DNA of 64,000 bases from Sphingomonas suaedae (GTDB lineage: Bacteria; Pseudomonadota; Alphaproteobacteria; Sphingomonadales; Sphingomonadaceae), in the NCBI RefSeq assembly GCF_007833215.1, contig NZ_CP042239.1:3904001-3968000 (forward strand), in the 5' to 3' direction. Below the pieces are notes generated by a model that made no database searches, was not told the origin of the DNA, and saw only the letters and a list, made by a program, of their open reading frames with translations. Positions 25,893-34,621 of the stretch are shown piece by piece (the first letter of the stretch is position 1; every line of letters begins with the position of its first letter). The translations under genes were made by a program, and so were the position numbers.

Positions 25893-26072
25893 ATGCCACC
25901 GTCAACCGCCTCCGCGCGCCCGGGTGTTCGATGCCATCTCGGCATTCACCGCCCCCGCCGCCGCGACCGCCCCGGACGCGGCGAGGATGAGACCCAGTGC
26001 CGCGATTGCGGTTGCGATCTGGTGCTGAGCCCGGTGACCGGGAGATGGCGCTATTCGGGCGTGATGGGCTGA
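25893..26072 (+). CDS. Small zinc-ribbon-like protein
   Basis: 59 residues. The C-terminal half CRDCGCDLVLSPVTGRWRY and the earlier RCHLGIHRP supply cysteines and histidines suited to a single zinc site. AAGGAG lies 7 bases before the ATG at 25893, a strong start signal, which supports a real gene despite its size. The function is unknown. It is convergent with the histidine kinase gene, 3 bases away. Confidence 0.5.
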   Translation: MPPSTASARPGVRCHLGIHRPRRRDRPGRGEDETQCRDCGCDLVLSPVTGRWRYSGVMG

Positions 26073-26075
26073 GCG

Positions 26076-27533
26076 TCAGCTCGTCGCGGCAGGAAGCCGC
26101 AGTCGCACGAGCAATCCGCCCAGATCCTCGCTCTCCTCCAGCGTGACCGTACCGTCATAGATTTCGGCGACGTCGCGGACGATGGCGAGGCCCAGGCCGG
26201 TGCCGGGCTTGCCGGTGTCGAGCCGGACCCCGCGGTCGAAGATGCGGATTCGGTCGGCCTCGGGAATGCCGGCGCCGTCGTCCTCGATCATGATCTCGAC
26301 GAACCCGGCCTCGATTCCGACCGTGATGAACACGCTGCCCCCGCCATATTTGGCGGCATTCTCGACGAGATTGCCCATGATCTCGTCGAGGTCCTGACGC
26401 TCGATATGCGCGACCAGATCGCGCGGTCCGTCGGTATCGATGCGAACATGGGGATAAAGGCGCGCCACCGCGCGCTCGACCGATTCGACGCTCGGCCAGA
26501 CCGCGGCGCGGCTGTGCGCTGATCCGCGACGTCCGACCGCACGGGCGCGGGCCAGATGGTGATCGACCTGGCGGCGCATGGTCCGTGCCTCGCGCACAAC
26601 CGTCGTCGGCAGATCGTCGGCCTGCGCGGTCGCGGCATTCATGATGACGGTGAGCGGGGTCTTGAGCGCATGGGCCAGATTGCCGGCATGGCGGCGCGCT
26701 TCCTCCGCCTGCTTGTCGTTATGGGCGACCAGCGCGTTCAGTTCCTCGACCATCGGCGCGATTTCGGCGGGCATCGCGCCTTCGATCCGTGGCGTTTCGC
26801 CGGTGCGCAGCCGCTGGATGGCGAGGCGCAGCTTGCGCAGCGGCAGCAGCCCGTACCACGTCTGGAGAGCGGCCATGACGATGAGGCCTGCCGCGAGCAA
26901 CAGGAAGCTGCGCACCAGCGTCTTGCGGAGCGCGTCGATCTGCGCGTCGAGCACGTCGCGCGTCTCGGCAACCTGAAAGCGCCAGCGGATCGGCGATCCG
27001 GGCAGCCGAACGTCGCGCTCGACCACGCGCAACTGCTGCTCGAACTGCCGCGAATCATAGGTGTGAAGTTCCTGGTCCTCATGCGTGCGCGAGGTTTCGA
27101 GCCGGCGGTCCCACAGGGACCGCGAGGCGAACATCTCGACTCCCTTGCCGCTGACCTGCCAGTAGAGACCCGAATAGGGTTCGAGGAAGCGCTGGTCGCC
27201 GAGTGCGCGGTTGAACGCGACCTCGCCATTGGGATCGATCTCCGCCGACACGATCATCGAGGTCAGCAGATATTCGAGCTGGGTATCGAAATTGCGGGTG
27301 ATCGCGCCGGTCAGCACACGATCGAGCGCGAAGCCGCCGCCCGCGAGCAGCAGGGTGATCCACGCCGCGGCGATCAGGATCATGCGGCGGCCGAGCGATC
27401 CGGTGATGCGGGTATAGCCGCGCGGGGCAGGGTCGCCCGGACGCAGTTGCAAAGGCTGCGCCGCACTGCCCCCGCTGCGGCGCACGAACGGGAAGGAGCG
27501 GCTCAGTGTCAGGCCAAGGGGAAGATCAGGCAC
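26076..27533 (-). CDS. Sensor histidine kinase (PhoQ/FeuQ-like)
   Basis: About 485 residues. A first transmembrane helix (LIAAAWITLLLAGGGFAL), a periplasmic sensor region, and a second helix (SFLLLAAGLIVMAALQ) are followed by HAMP-like sequence. The phosphorylated histidine is in NLAHALKTPLTVI, and the ATPase has NLVENAAKYGGG, DDGAGIP and GTGLGLAIV. It pairs with the response regulator upstream, whose end it overlaps. I prefer the GTG start at 27533, which has GGAGG just before it; a TTG at 27566 is also in frame. With the PepSY gene this forms an envelope-sensing operon. Confidence 0.88.
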   Translation of the reverse strand: MPDLPLGLTLSRSFPFVRRSGGSAAQPLQLRPGDPAPRGYTRITGSLGRRMILIAAAWITLLLAGGGFALDRVLTGAITRNFDTQLEYLLTSMIVSAEIDPNGEVAFNRALGDQRFLEPYSGLYWQVSGKGVEMFASRSLWDRRLETSRTHEDQELHTYDSRQFEQQLRVVERDVRLPGSPIRWRFQVAETRDVLDAQIDALRKTLVRSFLLLAAGLIVMAALQTWYGLLPLRKLRLAIQRLRTGETPRIEGAMPAEIAPMVEELNALVAHNDKQAEEARRHAGNLAHALKTPLTVIMNAATAQADDLPTTVVREARTMRRQVDHHLARARAVGRRGSAHSRAAVWPSVESVERAVARLYPHVRIDTDGPRDLVAHIERQDLDEIMGNLVENAAKYGGGSVFITVGIEAGFVEIMIEDDGAGIPEADRIRIFDRGVRLDTGKPGTGLGLAIVRDVAEIYDGTVTLEESEDLGGLLVRLRLPAATS

Positions 27534-28200
27534 CGGCCTCCGCCGGTTCCTCAAGGCTATAGCCAAGACCGCGGATCGTGGTGATCACGTCGGCGCCCAG
27601 TTTCTTGCGGATGCGCGTCACGAACACCTCGATCGTGTTCGAATCCCGGTCGAAATCCTGGTCATAGATATGTTCGATCAGTTCGGTACGGCTCACCACC
27701 TTGCCCTTGTGATGGAGCAGGTAGGAGAGGAGCTTGTATTCCTGGGCGGTGAGCTTGACCGGGTCGCCAGCCTTGGTGACCTTGCCCGATCGGGTGTCGA
27801 GGCGGATGTCGCCCGCGACCAGCTCGGCGCTGGCATTGCCCGATGCGCGGCGGATCAGCGCGCGAAGGCGGGCGATCAGTTCCTCGGACTGGAAGGGCTT
27901 GGCGACATAATCGTCGGCGCCCGCATCGAGTCCGGCGACCTTGTCCGACCAGCTGTCGCGCGCGGTGAGGACGAGGACGGGGGTGGACTTGCCTTCCTTG
28001 CGCCAACGATCGAGGACGGTCAGCCCGTCGATTTCGGGCAGGCCGAGGTCGAGAACGATCGCGTCATAGGCCTCGGTCGAGCCGAGATAATGGCCTTCCT
28101 CGCCATCGCCCGCCGTATCGACGGCATAGCCCGCACCCTCCAGCGTTGCCTGAAGCTGGTTGCGGAGATTGGGTTCATCCTCGACGATCAGAACGCGCAT
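27526..28200 (-). CDS. OmpR-family response regulator (PhoP/FeuP-like)
   Basis: 224 residues. The receiver domain has the acidic pocket VEDEPN and Asp51 (VLDLGLPEIDG) as phosphorylation site, plus TARDSW and KPFQSEEL. The C-terminal winged helix (KLTAQEYKLLSYLLHHKGKV, VFVTRIRKKL, TIRGLGYSL) binds DNA. It is downstream of a PepSY gene (24-base gap) and overlaps the histidine kinase start, so all three are one operon. Target genes are not evident here. Confidence 0.93.
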   Translation of the reverse strand: MRVLIVEDEPNLRNQLQATLEGAGYAVDTAGDGEEGHYLGSTEAYDAIVLDLGLPEIDGLTVLDRWRKEGKSTPVLVLTARDSWSDKVAGLDAGADDYVAKPFQSEELIARLRALIRRASGNASAELVAGDIRLDTRSGKVTKAGDPVKLTAQEYKLLSYLLHHKGKVVSRTELIEHIYDQDFDRDSNTIEVFVTRIRKKLGADVITTIRGLGYSLEEPAEAGA

Positions 28201-28224
28201 CGGTCTTTCCCTCTTTTCGTCGTG

Positions 28225-28539
28225 TCAGCCGCCCGACCGGCTCATCACCTGGCCCGTGCGGCCATCGACATCGACCCAGATGACATTTCCATTACGCAGG
28301 AACTTCAGCGTGTAAATGCCGGTTCCCGAATCGAAATCGAACCCCAGATATTGGGCCCCCTTCTTCGTCATATAGGGGACGACGCGCGCTTCGATGACGC
28401 GCAGCGGCAATAGCCGCCCCTGCATCCGCCCCTCGCGCGCAGCCTCCTGGTCGCTGCGCCGCTCCTGGGGCGAAGCGTGCAGCGGGGCCGCAGCGGCGGC
28501 GAGTAACGCGCCGAGACAAAGAACGCCAACCATCTTCAT
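28225..28539 (-). CDS. Secreted PepSY-domain protein
   Basis: 104 residues. A signal peptide (MKMVGVLCLGALLAAAAAPL) precedes a single PepSY domain (RVIEARVVPYMTKKGAQYLG through GNVIWVDVDGRTGQVM). PepSY proteins are periplasmic and often sit beside PhoP/PhoQ-like pairs, as here, where they may modulate the sensor. The start at 28539 begins the signal peptide; no strong ribosome site is seen. Confidence 0.8.
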   Translation of the reverse strand: MKMVGVLCLGALLAAAAAPLHASPQERRSDQEAAREGRMQGRLLPLRVIEARVVPYMTKKGAQYLGFDFDSGTGIYTLKFLRNGNVIWVDVDGRTGQVMSRSGG

Positions 28540-28661
28540 TACGGGGATGGCATAGGGCGCGGGCGTTGAACAGCCCGTGAATGCGGCCGAAAGGCGCCCG
28601 ACAGCATGTGGCGCGCGGGACGGCTTGCCCGCAGCCGCCCGCGGCCCTACCTGCCCCCGCC

Positions 28662-30440
28662 ATGGCTGCACCCGTTCTATCCTATGAAAAGCTCGGCCTC
28701 GTCCAGGGATCGGGCTGGCTGTTTCGCGAACTCGATATCCATATCGGCGCGCGCGACCGGCTGGCGCTGATCGGGCGCAACGGCGCGGGCAAGACGACAT
28801 TGCTCAGGCTGATCACGGGGGAGATCGATGCGGATGAGGGGCGCCGCACGATCCGGCCCGGCACGCGCGTGGTGATGCTGGAGCAGGAGCCGCGCATGGC
28901 AGGCTGCGTCACGCTGCTGGACTATGCCCTGTCCGGCGACGATGCGCCCCAGCGGCACGAGGCGGAGGCGATTGCGGATCAGCTAGGGATCGACCTCAGC
29001 CGTGAGGCGGCGACCGCGTCGGGCGGCGAGCGGCGGCGGGCGGGCATTGCGCGCGCGCTGGCGATGGATCCGGATGTGCTGCTGCTGGACGAGCCGACCA
29101 ACCATCTCGACATCCATGCGATCGAATGGCTGGAGGAATGGCTTGGGCGCTATCGTGGCGCCTTTGTGGTCATCAGCCATGACCGCACGTTCCTGACGCG
29201 GCTGACCAAGCAGACCCTGTGGCTCGACCGCGGATCGATGCGGCGCGCCGAAGTGGGGTTCGGCGGCTTCGACGCATGGACCGAACAGGTCTATGCGGAG
29301 GAACAGCGCGCGGCGGAGAAGCTCGACGCGCGGCTGAAGCTGGAGGAGCATTGGCTCCAGCGCGGCGTGACCGGGCGGCGCAAGCGCAACCAGGGGCGGC
29401 TGAGCAAACTGATCGAGATGCGTGCCGAGCGCGCGGCGATGACGGGGCCGGCGGGGGCGGCGAACCTTGCCACCGCATCGGACGATTCGAAGACCAAGGT
29501 GGTGATCGACGCCAAGGGCGCGTCAAAAAGCTATGGCGATCGCACAATCATCCGCGATCTGACGCTGCGGATCACGCGCGGCGACCGGATCGGCATCGTC
29601 GGCAAGAACGGTGCGGGTAAATCCACGCTGCTCAAGCTGCTGACCGGCGAAATCGCGCCCGATACGGGCAGCATCAAGCTCGCCAAGACGCTCGATCCGG
29701 TCATCATCGACCAGCAGCGCAGCCGGATGCAGCCCGACAAGACCGTGCGCGAGGTCGTCGCGGACGGCGGCGAGTGGATCGAGGTGCTGGGCGTGCGCAA
29801 GCATATCCATGGCTATCTCAAGGAGTTTCTGTTCGCGCCCGAGATGGTCGAGGCGAAGGTCGGGACGTTGTCGGGTGGCGAGCGGTCCCGGTTGTTGCTG
29901 GCGCGCGAATTCGCGCGGCCCTCGAACCTGATGGTGCTCGACGAGCCGACCAACGACCTCGATCTCGAGACGCTAGACCTGTTGCAGGAGGTGATTGCGG
30001 ATTATGACGGCACGGTGCTGATCGTCAGCCACGACCGCGATTTTCTTGACCGCACGGTGACGATGACGATCGGGCTCGACGGGTCGGGGACGGTCGACAT
30101 GGTGGTCGGCGGCTATGCCGATTGGGAAGCCAAGCGCAAGGTGCGGACCGAGACGAAGAAGGCGGCGGTGAAGGCCGCGCCGGTCGCGGAGACGCCGAAA
30201 GCGCGGACCAAGCTGACTTATAAAGATCAGCGCGATTACGACCTGCTGCCGAAGCGGATCGAGGAGCTGGACGCCGCGATCGCGCGCGACGAGGCGGCGC
30301 TGGCCGACCCGGATTTGTTCGTGAAGGACCCGGCGAAGTTCGACAAGCTGATGGGGGGTATCGCGAAGGCTCGTGGGGAAAAGGATGCGGCGGAACTGCG
30401 CTGGCTGGAACTGGCGGAGATGGTTGAGGGGCTGGGGTGA
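28662..30440 (+). CDS. ABC-F family ATPase (Uup-like)
   Basis: 592 residues with no membrane segments. Two ATP-binding halves have Walker A GRNGAGKT and GKNGAGKS, signature SGGERRRAG and SGGERSRLLL, and Walker B LLLDEPTNHLD and MVLDEPTNDLD. A linker between them and a charged C-terminal coiled-coil-like tail (YKDQRDYDLLPKRIEELDAA) fit the Uup branch of ABC-F proteins, which act on ribosomes or DNA rather than transport. The start ATG at 28662 begins the first conserved stretch (APVLSYEKLGL). Confidence 0.9.
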   Translation: MAAPVLSYEKLGLVQGSGWLFRELDIHIGARDRLALIGRNGAGKTTLLRLITGEIDADEGRRTIRPGTRVVMLEQEPRMAGCVTLLDYALSGDDAPQRHEAEAIADQLGIDLSREAATASGGERRRAGIARALAMDPDVLLLDEPTNHLDIHAIEWLEEWLGRYRGAFVVISHDRTFLTRLTKQTLWLDRGSMRRAEVGFGGFDAWTEQVYAEEQRAAEKLDARLKLEEHWLQRGVTGRRKRNQGRLSKLIEMRAERAAMTGPAGAANLATASDDSKTKVVIDAKGASKSYGDRTIIRDLTLRITRGDRIGIVGKNGAGKSTLLKLLTGEIAPDTGSIKLAKTLDPVIIDQQRSRMQPDKTVREVVADGGEWIEVLGVRKHIHGYLKEFLFAPEMVEAKVGTLSGGERSRLLLAREFARPSNLMVLDEPTNDLDLETLDLLQEVIADYDGTVLIVSHDRDFLDRTVTMTIGLDGSGTVDMVVGGYADWEAKRKVRTETKKAAVKAAPVAETPKARTKLTYKDQRDYDLLPKRIEELDAAIARDEAALADPDLFVKDPAKFDKLMGGIAKARGEKDAAELRWLELAEMVEGLG

Positions 30441-30444
30441 GCTA

Positions 30445-30556
30445 AAGCCCCTCCCCTTCAGGGGAGGGGTTGGGGGGTGGGGCGTCTAAGTCTCATCGAG
30501 ACCGCGGCCCGTGTGGATAGGCCCCACCCCAACCCCTCCCCTGAAGGGGAGGGGCT
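30445..30556. repeat. Long inverted repeat, family A copy 2
   Basis: Same design as 2793-2905: outer arms with CCCCTCCCCTTCAGGGGAGG and CCCCTCCCCTGAAGGGGAGG, a GGGTGGGGC / GCCCCACCCC pair, and a centre containing GTCTAAGTCTCATCGAGAC. It lies between the convergent ABC-F and lipid-kinase genes, touching the latter's stop codon, and may terminate both. Confidence 0.85.
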
Positions 30557-30557
30557 A

Positions 30558-31445
30558 TTAGTTCGGCACCACCACGTCGATTGCGCGTTCCGCCACGCGC
30601 ACCGTCACCGGCACGCGCGCAAGCACTTCGCCGTCGATCGAGATGCGGCGGCGCGGGCGGGCGTCGAGGCGCATCTCCCGCCCGCGAAATTCCTCGACCA
30701 GCTTCTCGCGGCTGCGCAGGCGGAAGAAACGCGCATACCAGTCCCAGGCCAGCCGCCAGCGGTTGCGACCGGTAACGACCTGAATCAGCATCTCTCCGCT
30801 CTCGACACAGGCCTCGTCGCTCATCACCACGCCGCCATGGAACTTGCCGTTCAGAATGCGGACCTCGCTCGCCCACATGCGATGCGCGCCCGCATCGTCG
30901 GTGATCGTCACGCGGAAGGGGCGGAAGCGGGCGAAGCACCACACCGCCCAGAGGAGATAGCCGGCGCGACCGAAATATTTTTTGAGATTGTGCGGAACGC
31001 TGGTCCCGATCATCGGCGATAGACCCATCGCGGCGGCGTTCGCGAAATAATCCCCGTCGATCATGCCCAGATCGACGCGGCGACGCTTGCCGGTGGCGAT
31101 CGCCTTCACCGCGCCGTCGAGATCGAGCGGCAGGCCCAGCGTGCGCGCGAAGCTGTTGGCGGTGCCAAAGGGCAGGACGGCGAATACGATATCCTTGCCG
31201 ACCACATCATCGACCACGCCGGACAGCGATCCGTCGCCCCCCCCGACGATCACCATCGGTGCGCCAGAGCGGACCGCCGCGCGGACGGTATCGTCGAGCA
31301 GATCAGGGTCGCGTACCGGATGCGCGGCGATCAGGCGGATACCGGCGGATTCCAGCTTTTCGCGTGCCTGCTCGAACAGAGCCGCGCCACGCCGCGACTT
31401 CGCGTTGACGACCAGAATCGCTTCGCGGGGCACGGGGAGGGGCAT
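30558..31445 (-). CDS. Diacylglycerol/lipid kinase family protein
   Basis: 295 residues. It has the DAGK catalytic motif VIVGGGDGSLSGVV and the LPFGTANSFARTLGLP stretch for ATP and metal binding, and ends with the SIDGEVLARVPV segment typical of YegS/DgkB-type lipid kinases. It probably phosphorylates a membrane lipid from the cytoplasmic side. The ATG at 31445 is preferred over a GTG six bases earlier; neither has a clear ribosome site. Confidence 0.87.
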   Translation of the reverse strand: MPLPVPREAILVVNAKSRRGAALFEQAREKLESAGIRLIAAHPVRDPDLLDDTVRAAVRSGAPMVIVGGGDGSLSGVVDDVVGKDIVFAVLPFGTANSFARTLGLPLDLDGAVKAIATGKRRRVDLGMIDGDYFANAAAMGLSPMIGTSVPHNLKKYFGRAGYLLWAVWCFARFRPFRVTITDDAGAHRMWASEVRILNGKFHGGVVMSDEACVESGEMLIQVVTGRNRWRLAWDWYARFFRLRSREKLVEEFRGREMRLDARPRRRISIDGEVLARVPVTVRVAERAIDVVVPN

Positions 31446-31481
31446 CGTCACGGCGTCACAACGGGCGAGGGCGACAGAGGT

Positions 31482-32291
31482 TCAGAGCTTGATTCCGTTC
31501 CGTCCCGCGAGGTCGACGACATATTGCCACGCGACCCGGCCCGACCGGCTCCCGCGCCGTGTCGCCCAGTTGATCGCCTCCGCCGCGTCGAAGGGCAGGC
31601 CGTGATCTGCGGCATAGGTGCGGACGATCGCGACATAGGTGTCCTGGTCGATCGCATGGAAGCCCAGGCTGAGGCCGAACCGGTCTGCGAGTGCCAGATT
31701 GTCGTCGATGCTGTCGCGCGGATTGATTGCGCTCGACTGTTCTGCAATGTCGCGCGGGATCAGATGACGCCGGTTCGAGGTAACGAACAATCGCGTGTTG
31801 GCGGGGCGCGCCTCGGCCCCGCCCTCAAGCAGCGAGCGCAGCGCCCGCCCGTCCGAAGCGGCATCGAAGCCAAGATCGTCAAGGAAGATGACGAACGCAC
31901 GGGGCGCGTCGGCGAGCAGCGCGAACAATGTCGGAAGCGTATCCAGCGCGTCGGCCTGCGCCTCGATCAGCGCGATCGCCCCCCCTTCGCCCTGCACTGC
32001 GGCGACCGCGGATTTGGACAGCGCCGACTTGCCGGTACCGCGCGCGCCCCAGAGCAGCACGTCATGCGCGGGCAGCCCGGCGGCGAGCCTGCGCACATTT
32101 TCGACCAGCGTCGCTTTCTGCGCGTCGATCCCGACCAGTTCGTCGAGCGGGAGCGGTGCGAAGGCGCGGGCCGGGGCCAGGAAACCCCGGTGCCAGACAT
32201 AGGCGGGATGCGCGCCAAGGTCCGGGGCGGTCGGCGGCGGCGGCGCGAGCCGCTCCAGCGCGGCGGCGATGCGGTCCAGCGGGTCGGTCAT
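31482..32291 (-). CDS. DUF815-family AAA-like ATPase
   Basis: 269 residues. Walker A is LLWGARGTGKSALSK, Walker B FVIFLDDLGFD, and a sensor-like segment reads TRLFVTSNRRHLIPRD. The layout and the QDTYVAIVRTYA region match DUF815 ATPases, which are widespread but uncharacterised. It starts about 45 bases downstream of repeat B copy 1 and runs towards the lipid kinase, 36 bases away, so the two may be co-transcribed. Confidence 0.8.
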   Translation of the reverse strand: MTDPLDRIAAALERLAPPPPTAPDLGAHPAYVWHRGFLAPARAFAPLPLDELVGIDAQKATLVENVRRLAAGLPAHDVLLWGARGTGKSALSKSAVAAVQGEGGAIALIEAQADALDTLPTLFALLADAPRAFVIFLDDLGFDAASDGRALRSLLEGGAEARPANTRLFVTSNRRHLIPRDIAEQSSAINPRDSIDDNLALADRFGLSLGFHAIDQDTYVAIVRTYAADHGLPFDAAEAINWATRRGSRSGRVAWQYVVDLAGRNGIKL

Positions 32292-32333
32292 CGGCCCGAG
32301 GGCTAGGGGGTGGCGGTGGGGAAGGCAATGCTC

Positions 32334-32499
32334 ATTCCTCCCCTGCTTAGCAGGGGAGGGGGACCGCCCGCGCAGCGGGTGGTGGAGGGGCGGCTGCGTA
32401 GACAGCCGGGTACAGCTCGGCAAAACTCCGCCCTCTCCGGGGCGGCCCCTCCGTCATCGCTGCGCGATGCCACCTCCCCCAGCGAGCTGGGGGAGGAAT
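32334..32499. repeat. Repeat family B copy 1
   Basis: A 166-base element with outer arms ATTCCTCCCC and GGGGAGGAAT, internal hairpins (CCCCTGCTTAGCAGGGG; CCTCCCCCAGC with GCTGGGGGAGG), and a central block CGGCTGCGTAGACAGCCG then CAGCTCGGCAAAA. A copy with the same order lies at 60334-60500. Both end a few bases before the stop codon of a leftward gene. Confidence 0.85.
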
Positions 32500-32503
32500 T
32501 GGT

Positions 32504-34621
32504 TTACGCCAGCTTCGCCAATTTCGCCAGCAGCGCCTCCGCCGCGCCTTTGTCGGTGAAGCCGGGAGTCTCCAGCGCGGCCCGCGTCTCCGCGACCGCC
32601 TCGGCGCTGCGCCCGGCATCGGCATAGGCTTGGGCCAGTTGCCAGCGCAGCATCGGGTGGCGCGGTGCCAGCGTCACGGCCTTGCGTAGCAGCTCGATCC
32701 CGCCGACATGGTCGCCGCCTTGCGTCAGCGCCCAGCCCATCGCGCCCGCGACCGCCGGGTTGGTCGGAGCAATGATATAGGCCGCCTCGGCATAGCGCGC
32801 GGCGCGCTCCGGCTCGCCCGCGCCCGCATAGGCAAAGGCGAGCTCGGCAAGCAGCGCGACGTCGCGATTGCCGGTGCGCAGCCGGATCGCTTCGAGCGAA
32901 TCGATCGCGGCATCGAATTCGCCCGCCGCCGCCTGCCAGTGCGCCGACAGGCGCAGCGCGGCGAGGTTGAGCGGGTTTTGCGAGAGGAACAGCGCGAGCG
33001 TGCGCGATGCCTCTTGTCGCTGGCCGGAGCGGTCGAGCGCCTCGACCAGCCGCAGCATAGCGGGTTCGTTGAACCGGATGCCCGCGGATGTCTTGTACCA
33101 GGCGACCGCCTCGCCGGGCCGCTTGAGCAGCATCAATATGTCGCCGACCAGGCTGGCCGATGCGGGCGCGCCGGGATTGCGCCGGGCGATGTCCTGCGCC
33201 CGCGAAAGCGCTTCCTGGCCTCGCCCATCCTCAACCAGCCCGCGTAGCAGCGGAAGGGTTGCGCGAGGGTCGTCCCTGGGGCCGCGCGCCGCTGCGGCAG
33301 CGAGAACCGGGAGCGAATCGTCCGAGCTGAACCAGCCGGCATTGTCGCGCACGGGCAGCGCCGCGCGATCGAAATAGCGCGCCGCTTCGGCCCGCTCGCC
33401 AATCCGCTCATAGCCGCGCGCGACGAGGCTGAGCGCATAGCTGTCAGCATCGCCGCGCTCCACGACGGGGCGCAGCACATCGATGCCGTTCTTCGACGCG
33501 TCCGAGCGGAGCAATGCGGTGGCGAGCAGCTTGCGCGCGCCGATATTCATCGGTTGCAGGCTGACCAGCCCGCGCAGTTTCTCGATCGCGCGGGCATAGG
33601 CGCCTTCCTCCAGATCGAGCGCGCCGCCGAGCAACAGTCCGCCGGGAAGCTGGCCGACGCCGCCGCCCGCGCGCTGAAGCAACTGACGGGCAAGGCCGAA
33701 TTTCTGCGCGCGTGCGGCGAGGACAGCCTGAATATACAGCGCCTGGGGGCTGCGCGGACGCACCTCCATCGCGCGGCGGGTGAGCGCCAGCATTTCGCGG
33801 GTGCGCCCCGCATCGCCGAGCGTCGCGGCATATTGGATCAGGGTCGCGTGACGATAGGGATCGCGCTGGAGCGCGCGCTCGAACCAGGGCAGCGCGGCGA
33901 CAAGGCCGTATTGGGTGCGAACCAGTTCCGCGCGTAGCACCAAGGCATCTGTGTTGCCTTTGTCGAGATCGACCGCCTTGGCGCTCGCCTCGATCGCTCC
34001 GACGATATCGCCCGCATTGAGACGGAATCGACCGAGTTCGGTCCATGCATCGGCGCTGGCGGGCGCGAGGCGCACGGCGGCCATCGCGGCCTCCTGCGCG
34101 GCAGCGAGGTTGCCGCCCGCGGTATAGGCGCGGGTCTGGACGCGCAGCGCGTAGAGCCGGTCGGCCTGCGGCGCCTTGCGGCTTTCGATCAGCGCGCGGC
34201 GCGGGTCTCCCTGGAGCAATATGGCATGGGCCATCAGCGCATGGGTACGTGCAGGGGCCACGCCGCTGTCGATCGCGCGGCGGATCGCGGCCTCGGCGGC
34301 GATCCCCTCGTCGAGCATCAAATTGGCGCGGGCGAGCGCGAGATGCGCTTCGCCCCAGGCCGGGTCGGCGCGCACCGCGCCGAACGCCTGGCTGCGTGCG
34401 GCGGACGCGTTGTTGGCTTTGAGATAAGCCTCGCTGCGCGCCAGCGCCTCACGCGCGGCGGCGGGATCGGGGCGATCGGCGATGACCGAACGGAACGCCA
34501 GGATCGCGACCGCAAAGGCGCCGAGGCACAGGCCGAAGACCAGCACGCGGCGCAGCATCGGGCCGCGACGCGGCGCCGAGCGGCCGGATCGGCGGCGGCG
34601 GGGTTCAGGGCTGGAGGTCAT
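32504..34621 (-). CDS. prsT: TPR protein of the XrtA/PEP-CTERM system (PrsT-like)
   Basis: 705 residues. One N-terminal transmembrane helix (about 22-45) is followed by a long array of tetratricopeptide repeats, for example EAHLALARANLMLDEG and DAWTELGRFRLNAGD, to the end. Its place directly after prsK and prsR, overlapping prsR by 17 bases, matches the PrsT component of exosortase XrtA loci. It probably scaffolds polysaccharide or protein export at the membrane. The family is assigned mainly by context. Confidence 0.75.
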   Translation of the reverse strand: MTSSPEPRRRRSGRSAPRRGPMLRRVLVFGLCLGAFAVAILAFRSVIADRPDPAAAREALARSEAYLKANNASAARSQAFGAVRADPAWGEAHLALARANLMLDEGIAAEAAIRRAIDSGVAPARTHALMAHAILLQGDPRRALIESRKAPQADRLYALRVQTRAYTAGGNLAAAQEAAMAAVRLAPASADAWTELGRFRLNAGDIVGAIEASAKAVDLDKGNTDALVLRAELVRTQYGLVAALPWFERALQRDPYRHATLIQYAATLGDAGRTREMLALTRRAMEVRPRSPQALYIQAVLAARAQKFGLARQLLQRAGGGVGQLPGGLLLGGALDLEEGAYARAIEKLRGLVSLQPMNIGARKLLATALLRSDASKNGIDVLRPVVERGDADSYALSLVARGYERIGERAEAARYFDRAALPVRDNAGWFSSDDSLPVLAAAAARGPRDDPRATLPLLRGLVEDGRGQEALSRAQDIARRNPGAPASASLVGDILMLLKRPGEAVAWYKTSAGIRFNEPAMLRLVEALDRSGQRQEASRTLALFLSQNPLNLAALRLSAHWQAAAGEFDAAIDSLEAIRLRTGNRDVALLAELAFAYAGAGEPERAARYAEAAYIIAPTNPAVAGAMGWALTQGGDHVGGIELLRKAVTLAPRHPMLRWQLAQAYADAGRSAEAVAETRAALETPGFTDKGAAEALLAKLAKLA

